A DNA stretch of 5,318 bases from NCBI GenBank assembly GCA_937864385.1, contig CALMJN010000353.1:1-5318 (forward strand), given 5' to 3'. The translations under genes and the position numbers were made by a program. Source of the DNA: an uncultured Methanosarcinales archaeon. GTDB lineage: Archaea > Halobacteriota > Methanosarcinia > Methanotrichales > Methanotrichaceae. The first letter of the stretch is position 1. Every line of letters begins with the position of its first letter. The notes under the pieces are model-generated. The model ran no database searches. It was given only the letters and a program-made list of their open reading frames with translations, and was not told where the DNA came from. Shown here piece after piece: positions 1 to 4,778 of the stretch.

Positions 1-2
1 CC

Positions 3-77
3 GGCAAGGAAAATCCGGATGAGGACCGAGCATTGAGCTTGTATGCTTCTGGGATAAGTACTTTCCCGAAGCCATAA
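3..77 (+). CDS. Possible 3' end of a gene entering from the left edge
   Basis: One plus-strand frame is open from the left edge to a TAA at 75-77, giving 24 residues that end in FPKP. The stretch DRALSLYASGIST loosely resembles the helix-turn region of small UPF0175-type antitoxins (pattern: LY..G.IS), but it stops where that family would continue. If the resemblance is real, this is a truncated copy. The opposite strand is also open from an ATG at 75 to the edge, but it has neither a ribosome binding site nor a TATA box. The fragment is too short to decide whether it is coding. Confidence 0.2.
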   Translation, partial: GKENPDEDRALSLYASGISTFPKP

Positions 78-130
78 GACCGGCATGCAGCCTGAAAGAA
101 GGGTCTGGCCTACACTGGCAATTATCTCCC

Positions 131-192
131 AAGAAAAAGAAAAGCTGCTGGGGCAGGAGCAGAATCTGCCCGCTCCGTGCTCCAACTGCCCC
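131..192 (-). terminator. Hairpin plus T-tract terminator of the 216-803 gene
   Basis: Read on the minus strand downstream of the stop at 216, an inverted repeat pairs CTGCCCC complement (186-192) with GGGGCAG (150-156), extended by a 5-bp inner stem (157-161 with 178-182). It is followed by the T-rich run TTTTCTTTTTCTT (143-131). An alternative shorter hairpin (151-156 with 166-171) is also possible. Archaeal termination mainly needs the T-tract; the hairpin is a bonus. This agrees with the minus-strand gene ending 24 bp earlier. Confidence 0.6.
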
Positions 193-215
193 AAGTTCTA
201 GCTCAAATCACCTAT

Positions 216-803
216 TTACTCGGGAGGAAGGACCTGACCGCCAGCGGCGGGAGCCGCGGTGGAAGCCTCTCCCTTCACAATCCTCAGGCTGGAAAGCAGA
301 CCCTCGGTTACATCCAGGGGATAGGTGGAGGTGATGGTGACGCTGGTAGTGCCTACAGAGACCGGGCCGCATTCGCAGTCAATGCTGTCCAGCCAATACA
401 TAGATCTATAGACTTCACTTGGACCATCGGCAACAGCCTCAACAGGCTCAGCTGCAGTAAGGATGCCGTCCTTTCCATCTACCACCATTTCTTTCATGTT
501 TGTTATGTTAAGGCCCTGAAGCATCATGCTCATTCCATTCAGTTGTTGAAGAACCTGTAGAGTGGAATCCGTCGGTTCTGCATAATCCGCTATTCCAATC
601 GTGGCGAGAGTGGAATTATCCGTGAATAATGTCATCCCATATACATTAGCAACATCTGTCTCCATGGGCTCGCCAACTTGAACCTGGTAATTAGCATTCA
701 AATCAAATGATACGCTGTAAGGTCCAACCTGCTGGCTATCTGGCGCGGCCATTGCTGCGGAAGATATCATCAGCATCAAAGCTGTCGCATATAGTAACTT
801 CAC
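216..803 (-). CDS. Exported protein of unknown function, 195 residues
   Basis: I do not recognise the family. The start is a GTG at 803-801, chosen because GGTGA lies 6 nt upstream (814-810) and because it begins a clean signal peptide: a Lys, a hydrophobic core through residue 18, then a probable cut near AMA-A (19-20). The mature part of about 175 residues is acidic and mostly beta-like. It has a CxC pair (Cys143, Cys145), possible N-glycosylation sequons at Asn63 (NST) and Asn99 (NIT), and a short Ala/Gly/Pro-rich tail. There is no second membrane segment and no lipobox Cys, so it is probably released or loosely bound outside the cell. The spacing of short strands and the DG..GIL turn faintly recall PsbP/Mog1-like folds, but this is only an impression. 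The gene is divergent from the DUF123 gene and monocistronic by its terminator. The reading frame is well supported; the function is unknown. Confidence 0.8.
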   Translation of the reverse strand: MKLLYATALMLMISSAAMAAPDSQQVGPYSVSFDLNANYQVQVGEPMETDVANVYGMTLFTDNSTLATIGIADYAEPTDSTLQVLQQLNGMSMMLQGLNITNMKEMVVDGKDGILTAAEPVEAVADGPSEVYRSMYWLDSIDCECGPVSVGTTSVTITSTYPLDVTEGLLSSLRIVKGEASTAAPAAGGQVLPPE

Positions 804-809
804 TTACTT

Positions 810-814
810 TCACC
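810..814 (-). promoter_or_regulatory. Ribosome binding site that fixes the GTG start at 803
   Basis: On the minus strand GGTGA, within a longer GGGGTGA, sits 6 nt before the GTG. It complements the usual archaeal 16S rRNA 3' end. It supports this non-ATG start over internal Met codons, which would delete the signal peptide. Confidence 0.7.
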
Positions 815-850
815 CCAAGCCCATTGGCTTCTTCATCATAGAAAAGTCTT

Positions 851-860
851 CCTTTAATAT
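851..860 (-). promoter_or_regulatory. Candidate TATA box for the 216-803 gene
   Basis: On the minus strand ATATTAAAGG lies about 53 bp upstream of the GTG start. With transcription starting about 26 bp downstream of the box, the leader would be near 27 nt and would include the GGTGA site. The match to the archaeal TATA consensus is only fair, and another AT-rich stretch (about 869-883) is an alternative. Confidence 0.35.
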
Positions 861-904
861 GCCTCTCGTATATCTTCTCTATAGGTCCTCTGCCAGTCAT
901 CAAG

Positions 905-913
905 CTAAAATAT
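905..913 (+). promoter_or_regulatory. TATA box of the DUF123 gene, implying a leaderless mRNA
   Basis: CTAAAATAT is centred about 27 bp before the A of the ATG at 936. That is the normal distance from TATA box to transcription start in archaea, so the mRNA should begin at or next to the start codon. No GGAGG/GGTGA-type site lies at usable distance before the ATG, which agrees with leaderless translation. Confidence 0.55.
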
Positions 914-935
914 CGGCTCGTTTGATGTTGATCGT

Positions 936-1373
936 ATGCAGAAGCACGGAAATGAGCCGGGAATTTATACCCTGATCCTGAGCCTGCCTGGGGCGGAGCA
1001 GATTGCAGTTGGCTCTCTGGGTGGGATTCATTTTCCAAAGGGATTCTACTCCTACACCGGCTCGGCCCGGGGCCCAGGCGGTCTCAAGCGCCTGGATAGG
1101 CATGCTGCGGTGAATGCTGGCAGAAGCCTCACCAGAAAGTGGCACATCGATTATCTCCTGCCCCGCTGCCAATGGCTGCAGGCGGTCGTCACCAGAACCG
1201 ACCTGGACCTGGAATGCCTCATTGCCAGGAGCATTGGCGAGAGGCTTGCATCCGTGCCCCGCTTCGGATGCAGCGATTGCCGCTGCGCGAGTCACCTGCA
1301 CTACTCAGAGAAAGAAGAAGAGATGATGCAGGCGGTATCCATGGCTCATGCCAGTGTCTCTGCTCTCCTTTAG
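936..1373 (+). CDS. DUF123 / Uri-type GIY-YIG-like nuclease family protein
   Basis: The 145-residue protein is a full-length single-domain member of the DUF123 family (COG1833), which is related to GIY-YIG endonucleases. Visible hallmarks in order are GIY (9-11), YSYTGSA (38-44) as the YIG-equivalent strand, Arg52 and RH (55-56), KWHIDYL (68-74), Glu93 in DLECLIAR at the place of the catalytic Glu, and FGCSDCRCASHL (110-121), a Cys/His cluster typical of the family. GIY, Tyr, Arg and Glu are all present, so an active nuclease is plausible; to my knowledge the family's substrate is not established. Some relatives are fused to endonuclease III, suggesting a DNA-repair link, but no such fusion or neighbour is present here. 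The start at 936 has no competing in-frame start close by and fits the TATA box spacing. The last 20 or so residues are not part of the recognised core. Confidence 0.9.
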   Translation: MQKHGNEPGIYTLILSLPGAEQIAVGSLGGIHFPKGFYSYTGSARGPGGLKRLDRHAAVNAGRSLTRKWHIDYLLPRCQWLQAVVTRTDLDLECLIARSIGERLASVPRFGCSDCRCASHLHYSEKEEEMMQAVSMAHASVSALL

Positions 1374-1389
1374 ATTAAGCCCCTGGATC

Positions 1390-1424
1390 AAAAAATGGTA
1401 CTATAAAGCCTGCCGCTTCTTTTC
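1390..1424. terminator. Back-to-back T-tracts between two convergent genes
   Basis: The 53-bp gap between the stops at 1373 and 1427 has a plus-strand TTCTTTTC (1417-1424) for the DUF123 gene and a minus-strand T6 (complement of A6 at 1390-1395) for the 1427-2077 gene. Each T-tract lies 30-45 nt beyond its gene's stop, as expected for archaeal U-tract termination. No strong hairpin is seen. Confidence 0.45.
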
Positions 1425-1426
1425 AT

Positions 1427-2077
1427 TCATGGGCAGGGCAGGGTCAAAACCGAGGTATTTCCTGCTACCAGCTCCGATCTTATCTGGGCATAGCCCATGT
1501 ACATGCCGTTCATCATATAGGTCGGCGAGGTCCTGGCATTCTTCTGCACCCTCTGGCCTATTCTGGCTGTTCCCTGAATCTCAGAGCTGATCTCATAGAC
1601 GGAGAAGCTGTCATTCTGGTAGACCTTGGTGTCCTTGATCAGATCCTTGTCGATATTGTAGCTCTCAGAGAAGACAGAGCCCACCTCATAATTCTTGGCA
1701 CAGAGGGCATTCTTGAGATCGCTCTGGGTCATGGGTGGAATATAAGGCCGGTAATCGTAATTGCCCGAGATGGTCAGCGAGATCCCATCAACCATGTAAT
1801 CACCCAGTCTGTCGTTATAGACCACTGAATCTATGGTTCGGGTGGCCATGCCTGAGCCCCTGGTTCCCAGCACCACCTTCTGCCCGGCAAATCCGGCATG
1901 GGTCTGCATTACTCTGGACTCCTCAAGGTAGCCGCTCACGAATATCCAGGAATGCTCGCTGACGTTCTGACCCAATCGATCCTCATCCGATGAGGCAGCC
2001 CCGGAGGCAATCAAGGCCGCTGATACGATAAGAATCATGCAGGCCGCAGCCGCCAATGCAAAAAGCCATCCTCTCAT
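1427..2077 (-). CDS. Exported or membrane-anchored protein of unknown function, 216 residues
   Basis: No known family is recognised. Residues 4-28 form one Ala/Leu/Ile-rich hydrophobic segment after MRG. This is either a cleavable signal peptide (possible cut near ASGAA-S, 25-29) or an N-terminal anchor. The remaining 190 or so residues are soluble and polar, rich in Tyr, Ser and Asp. They carry possible N-glycosylation sequons at Asn38 (NVS), Asn155 (NDS) and Asn207 (NTS), and two Cys (126 and 215) that could form a disulfide outside the cell. A repeated short-strand look (VVLGTRG, VVYNDR, GISLTISG) suggests a beta-rich fold. The ATG at 2077 has GGTGAGG 8 nt upstream (2092-2086). The gene is divergent from the beta-helix membrane protein gene, 110 bp away, and both seem to use the same TATA element, so co-expression in envelope biology is a reasonable inference. 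No enzyme motif is visible. Confidence 0.82.
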   Translation of the reverse strand: MRGWLFALAAAACMILIVSAALIASGAASSDEDRLGQNVSEHSWIFVSGYLEESRVMQTHAGFAGQKVVLGTRGSGMATRTIDSVVYNDRLGDYMVDGISLTISGNYDYRPYIPPMTQSDLKNALCAKNYEVGSVFSESYNIDKDLIKDTKVYQNDSFSVYEISSEIQGTARIGQRVQKNARTSPTYMMNGMYMGYAQIRSELVAGNTSVLTLPCP

Positions 2078-2085
2078 CTACTCTG

Positions 2086-2092
2086 CCTCACC
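2086..2092 (-). promoter_or_regulatory. Ribosome binding site of the 1427-2077 gene
   Basis: On the minus strand GGTGAGG lies 8 nt before the ATG at 2077, matching the archaeal anti-Shine-Dalgarno core. It confirms this start. The transcript predicted from the TATA element at 2120-2131 would include it. Confidence 0.7.
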
Positions 2093-2119
2093 CCAACAGA
2101 ATATGCAATGCGCGTGGGA

Positions 2120-2131
2120 GATATAAATCTG
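2120..2131. promoter_or_regulatory. Shared, near-palindromic TATA element for two divergent genes
   Basis: The core AGATATAAATCT has matching arms AGAT and ATCT around an AT centre, so it reads as ATATAAAT on the plus strand and ATTTATAT on the minus strand. From its centre, a start about 26 bp away gives leaders of roughly 38 nt for the plus-strand gene (ATG 2188) and 22 nt for the minus-strand gene (ATG 2077, with its GGTGAGG inside). No other good TATA box is seen in the 110-bp gap. The near-symmetry could also let a dimeric regulator bind, which is inference. Confidence 0.55.
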
Positions 2132-2187
2132 ATCCCGTCTACATCGATTATTTATTGTTGAAGAGCCGAAATAAGGCTGTGATTGCA

Positions 2188-3183
2188 ATGCGGTTTACCA
2201 AGTCTATTCTGTTTCTGATCCTGACAATTCTATTCTCTCCTCAGGCTTTAGCCCTGCAGACGTTCTCCGGTGACAGTATCTCCATAGACGTCCCTGTGGC
2301 CGATGACATCATCGCTGCCGGCGATGCAATCAGCATCAACGCGCCGGTTGATTCTGCCATCGCTGCCGGGGGGACGGTGAGCATCAACGCACCGGTCAAG
2401 GGCGATGTCCTGGCTTTGGGCGGCCAGGTCTATGTCAACTCCGATGTGGGAGGAAAGGTGGTGGCAGCTGGTGGAACGGTGCACCTGGGAGGAGATATCG
2501 GAACCAATCTGGTGGCGGCAGGACAGAGGGTCAAGCTGCTCCCGGGAAGGAATGTGGGGCGGGATGCCTATATCGCCGGCCAGGATGTGGCCAGCGCTGC
2601 GAATATCAACGGCACATTGCAGGTCAGTGCCGCCCGATTCAACAACACCGGCACCGCCGGGGAGGTCAAGTTCCATAAGATGGAAAATCAGGAAAGGAGA
2701 GATGATGATCTCAAGGCCGGATACAGCATCTTCAGCTTGATCTACCTCTTAGGCTACTTCATACTGGGGCTGATACTGGTCAGGTACCTGCCCGGTATCT
2801 TCCGGGAGGTAGATGAAGAGGCGAGAAGGTCCACTCTCTTCAAGACCCTATTCGGATTTGTAATGATCGTGGCCGGATTCATAGCCATTCTGCTATTGGC
2901 GATGAGCATCATAGGCCTTCCCGCAGCTCTGATACTGGGTCTGCTCTTTTTCGCCGCCCTCCTGCTCAGCGGCAGCTTCATCTCTTTCAGCCTGGGAAGC
3001 TGGATCAACCAGAAGGCCAAGCTGAAGCGGGGAGATCTGGCCAGCTTTGCCCTGGGCTTTGTGGTACTAAATCTCCTCTTCTATCTGCCGCTATTAGGCT
3101 GGCTGATCAAGATGGCATCCATGAGCCTGGGATTAGCCTCTTTAATCTATGCATCCCGCCGCCTGGCGGCTGTCTGTCGCTGA
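2188..3183 (+). CDS. Beta-helix (bactofilin-like) protein with C-terminal multi-pass membrane domain
   Basis: The 331-residue protein has a signal-like N-terminus (1-22, ending QALA-L). A repeat domain follows at about 27-160, with rungs every 16-17 residues: SIDVPV (32), SINAPV (49), SINAPV (65), YVNSDV (82), HLGGDI (99), each followed by an I/V-A-A-G-G/D turn. Next come a short charged linker (162-176) and about four or five hydrophobic segments (about 183-200, 219-240, 241-270, 286-306, 308-322). This layout matches archaeal and bacterial 'polymer-forming' membrane proteins, whose repeats form a right-handed beta-helix as in bactofilins. With a cleaved signal, the repeats would face outside, and the NGT (141) and NNT (152) sequons fit that. 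I chose ATG 2188 because the frame extends back to 2056 only through the promoter and the neighbouring gene; GTG 2179 is a weaker alternative. A role in envelope scaffolding is inference. Confidence 0.85.
   Translation: MRFTKSILFLILTILFSPQALALQTFSGDSISIDVPVADDIIAAGDAISINAPVDSAIAAGGTVSINAPVKGDVLALGGQVYVNSDVGGKVVAAGGTVHLGGDIGTNLVAAGQRVKLLPGRNVGRDAYIAGQDVASAANINGTLQVSAARFNNTGTAGEVKFHKMENQERRDDDLKAGYSIFSLIYLLGYFILGLILVRYLPGIFREVDEEARRSTLFKTLFGFVMIVAGFIAILLLAMSIIGLPAALILGLLFFAALLLSGSFISFSLGSWINQKAKLKRGDLASFALGFVVLNLLFYLPLLGWLIKMASMSLGLASLIYASRRLAAVCR
2332..2396 (+). repeat. Near-identical DNA repeat inside the beta-helix domain
   Basis: A 17-base unit (AGCATCAACGC[G/A]CCGGT) occurs at 2332-2348 and again at 2380-2396, one base different and 48 bp apart. 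Each copy encodes SINAPV. Flanking bases are also alike (ATCGCTGCCGG before each unit). The identity at synonymous sites suggests a fairly recent duplication of one 16-residue rung. Confidence 0.7.
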
Positions 3184-3207
3184 AGGGGCCGGGATGACCC
3201 TGAAACA

Positions 3208-3220
3208 TTTTTCCATTTTT
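3208..3220 (+). terminator. T-tract terminator after the beta-helix gene
   Basis: Two T5 runs (3208-3212 and 3216-3220) lie 25-37 nt beyond the stop at 3183, in an otherwise GC-balanced gap between convergent genes. This is the usual form of archaeal intrinsic terminators. Confidence 0.55.
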
Positions 3221-3263
3221 CATTCCTAACCTGTGAGGTGGAATTGGATTGGGGAGGGGCTAT

Positions 3264-3284
3264 GCCGGGCTATCAATCCCCGGC
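3264..3284 (-). terminator. GC-rich hairpin directly after the trmJ stop
   Basis: GCCGGG (3264-3269) and CCCGGC (3279-3284) form a perfect 6-bp stem with a 9-nt loop, beginning 2 bp past the trmJ stop codon (3289-3287). No long T-run follows at once on the minus strand, so it may stabilise the mRNA 3' end, or act as a terminator, rather than be a classical U-tract site. Confidence 0.4.
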
Positions 3285-3286
3285 TT

Positions 3287-4048
3287 TCATGCATCCTTCT
3301 CTTGTTGTTTTTTTCCACCTGCAGATCCTGAATCCGTCGCCTCTATCCGCCAGCGGATGTTCTTGATCAACCCCAGCAGAGTGCGTGCCTCGCGCTCCGT
3401 CAGCTTTGCCCTTCCCAGGATGCGCCGCAGCATGAGCAGAGTATAGTCCACCTTATGCCGGGGATAGCGGACTTCATGGAGCAGAGCCCGGGACCTTTCT
3501 GCCAGAAGGTCCAGGCTCTCCCGGCGGGCCATCTCCAAGCTGCTGCAGTGCTGTTCTTTTTTTCGGGATAGCTCATAAAATAGAACCGCCGCAGAATGGG
3601 ATAGGTTCATAACCGGATACTCCTGGGAGGTGGGTATGGAGATCAGCATGTCGCACAGAGCCAGCTCCTCGGAGCAGAGGCCGCAGTCCTCCCGACCCAA
3701 GAGCAGGGCTACGGTCCCCTCCATTCCCTGCAGCTTCTCGGCCAGCTCGCCCGGGCTCAGGCAGGGCACGCGAAGGTGCAGGCGCAGATGGTGCTGTGCT
3801 GTATCCAGCCTCTTTCCGGTGCTGCCCACCACCAGGTTGGCTCCGGAAATGGCCTCGCTCAGGCTGGTATAGCTGTGGGACATCTGCAGCACATCCCTGG
3901 CATGAGAGGCCATGGCCAGGCCGAAGTCCTCTATCCGGCAGGGATTGACCATCACCAGATCATGAAAGCCGAAGTTCTTCATGGCCCTGGCCACGGAACC
4001 CACATTTCCCTCGTAAAGGGGCTGGACCAGAACCACCCTCAGATGCAT
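3287..4048 (-). CDS. trmJ: TrmJ-type tRNA 2'-O-methyltransferase (SPOUT family)
   Basis: The 253-residue protein carries the three SpoU/TrmH motifs in order: NVGSVARAMKNFG (15-27) with the conserved Arg21, ALLLGREDCGL (114-124), and IPTSQEYPVMNLSHSAAVLFYEL (138-160) forming the knotted SAM site. The MNLSHS variant and the helical C-terminal extension (about 175-235, LTEREARTLLGLIKNIRWRIE) point to TrmJ, the S-adenosylmethionine-dependent enzyme that 2'-O-methylates tRNA position 32; the Sulfolobus enzyme prefers C32. Length fits the family (about 240-255). The frame runs back to an ATG at 4093, but the family normally begins at MxxxVVLVxP, and a TATA-like element at 4113-4121 would start transcription near 4091, so ATG 4048 is preferred. 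It lies 67 bp downstream of the phosphoesterase gene on the same strand and may be partly co-transcribed. The Lys/Gln-rich tail (246-253) is not conserved. Confidence 0.93.
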   Translation of the reverse strand: MHLRVVLVQPLYEGNVGSVARAMKNFGFHDLVMVNPCRIEDFGLAMASHARDVLQMSHSYTSLSEAISGANLVVGSTGKRLDTAQHHLRLHLRVPCLSPGELAEKLQGMEGTVALLLGREDCGLCSEELALCDMLISIPTSQEYPVMNLSHSAAVLFYELSRKKEQHCSSLEMARRESLDLLAERSRALLHEVRYPRHKVDYTLLMLRRILGRAKLTEREARTLLGLIKNIRWRIEATDSGSAGGKKQQEKDA

Positions 4049-4112
4049 CGGCTTAGTTCCTTGGAGGCAATCTATTTCAGCCTTGCCGCGCATCTACGTC
4101 CATAGATGCTGG

Positions 4113-4121
4113 AATTTAAAG
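4113..4121 (-). promoter_or_regulatory. TATA-like element for trmJ, overlapping the upstream stop codon
   Basis: On the minus strand CTTTAAATT overlaps the TAA stop (4118-4116) of the phosphoesterase gene. A start about 26 bp downstream would fall near 4091, giving a leader of about 42 nt before ATG 4048 and excluding the ATG at 4093. The AT-rich patch could also be chance at a gene end. Confidence 0.4.
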
Positions 4122-4682
4122 CACCGGCTCAGCTCTCTCTAGAACATCGCCCTCTGAGTCTGCTTTTTCGTCTCTCATCTTCACCAGTAGCCATCCTTGC
4201 CGGGTTCGGGTGAGGGCAAAGCCGCCGGATAGCTTTTCTCCCTCCAGCCAGAATGCAGCATGGCCCTCTTCCAGGGCCTGGGCCAGGGAGATGTCTTTGC
4301 CATCTTTGCGGGACATATTCACGTAGCTGCCCCGATCCCATATCTCCACTGTTCCGGCACCGTACTCTCCATCCGGAATCCTGCCCTGAAATGAGGCGTA
4401 TTCCAGAGGATGGTCCTCGGTCTGGATGGCCAGGCGCTTGTCCCTGGGATTCATGGAAGGGCCTTTGGGAACGGCAAACGATTTGAGGACACCATCCACC
4501 TCCAGGCGCAGATCGTAGTGCAGCCTGCGGGAGCTGTGCTTCTGGATGATGAAGATCTGGCCTGGCGAGCTGGCCTCTCCGGAAGGCTGAGGCTCTTTCG
4601 TGATCTCGAAGTTCCTCTTATCCCGATATTTTTTTAGTGGGTCCGTGTCTGACGGGAGGGACTCTCTCCGGGATTCGTCCAT
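4116..4682 (-). CDS. Stand-alone LigD-type 3'-phosphoesterase (DNA end healing)
   Basis: The 188-residue protein is a complete phosphoesterase (PE) domain like that of bacterial LigD, without ligase or polymerase domains. PE enzymes trim 3' ribonucleotides and 3'-phosphates from primer-template ends using Mn2+, to leave ligatable 3'-OH ends. Visible motifs are QKHSSRRLHYDLRLE (47-61) with metal-binding His49, His55 and Asp57 plus Arg59; EDHPLEY (89-95) with His91 and Tyr95; GEYGAGTVEIWDRG (105-118); and GGFALTR with WLLVK (153-168). These match, by spacing, His42, His48, Asp50, Arg52, His84 and Tyr88 of the Pseudomonas enzyme. The N-terminal YRDKRNF (19-25) has Asn where KRDF is usual. Stand-alone archaeal PE proteins are known (for example in Methanosarcina). 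ATG 4682 has AGGTG 7 nt upstream. No Ku, ligase or primase-polymerase gene is in the window, so partners, if any, are elsewhere. Confidence 0.92.
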   Translation of the reverse strand: MDESRRESLPSDTDPLKKYRDKRNFEITKEPQPSGEASSPGQIFIIQKHSSRRLHYDLRLEVDGVLKSFAVPKGPSMNPRDKRLAIQTEDHPLEYASFQGRIPDGEYGAGTVEIWDRGSYVNMSRKDGKDISLAQALEEGHAAFWLEGEKLSGGFALTRTRQGWLLVKMRDEKADSEGDVLERAEPVL

Positions 4683-4689
4683 TTAATAA

Positions 4690-4694
4690 CACCT
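4690..4694 (-). promoter_or_regulatory. Ribosome binding site of the phosphoesterase gene
   Basis: On the minus strand AGGTG lies 7 nt before the ATG at 4682. It supports this start, which also includes the N-terminal motif region. Confidence 0.6.
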
Positions 4695-4747
4695 GCCATT
4701 TGGATTGGTTCAGCCATCTAACTCCGGTTTTGCCCAACACCCGCCTC

Positions 4748-4756
4748 AAAAAAAAA
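4748..4756 (-). terminator. T9 terminator of the Tyr/Trp-rich gene
   Basis: Nine A on the plus strand (4748-4756) read as an unbroken T9 on the minus strand, 22 bp past the stop at 4779. It directly abuts the TATA box of the next gene. Confidence 0.55.
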
Positions 4757-4765
4757 TATAAATTT
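4756..4765 (-). promoter_or_regulatory. TATA box of the phosphoesterase gene
   Basis: On the minus strand AAATTTATAT (4765-4756) is a strong archaeal TATA match. Transcription would begin near 4733, giving a leader of about 50 nt that includes the AGGTG site. It shows that the phosphoesterase gene can be expressed independently of the gene upstream. Confidence 0.55.
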
Positions 4766-4778
4766 AAGGGAAGGTTGT

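Noticed and set aside
1..75. Minus-strand gene starting at ATG 75 and leaving the left edge
   Set aside because: The frame is open for 25 codons but has no ribosome binding site and no TATA box; it cannot be separated from chance at this length.
177..560. Plus-strand frame (127 residues) opposite the 216-803 gene
   Set aside because: The opposite strand has a signal peptide, ribosome binding site and terminator, whereas this frame lacks all of them.
900..1301. Minus-strand frame (133 residues) opposite the DUF123 gene
   Set aside because: The plus strand carries the full set of DUF123 motifs. The minus product has no signal, motif or start context.
2056..2187. N-terminal extension of the beta-helix protein to the ATG at 2056
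   Set aside because: It would cross the shared TATA element and overlap the divergent gene, and would place a charged 44-residue segment before a good signal peptide.
2248..2676. Minus-strand frame (142 residues) opposite the beta-helix domain
   Set aside because: It is antisense to a clearly periodic repeat protein; its His/Asp/Arg-rich repetitiveness is a reflection of the rung repeats. No ribosome binding site or promoter.
4049..4093. Fifteen extra N-terminal residues of TrmJ from the ATG at 4093
   Set aside because: The family begins right at the MxxxVVLV strand, no ribosome binding site precedes 4093, and the predicted transcription start is at or after it.
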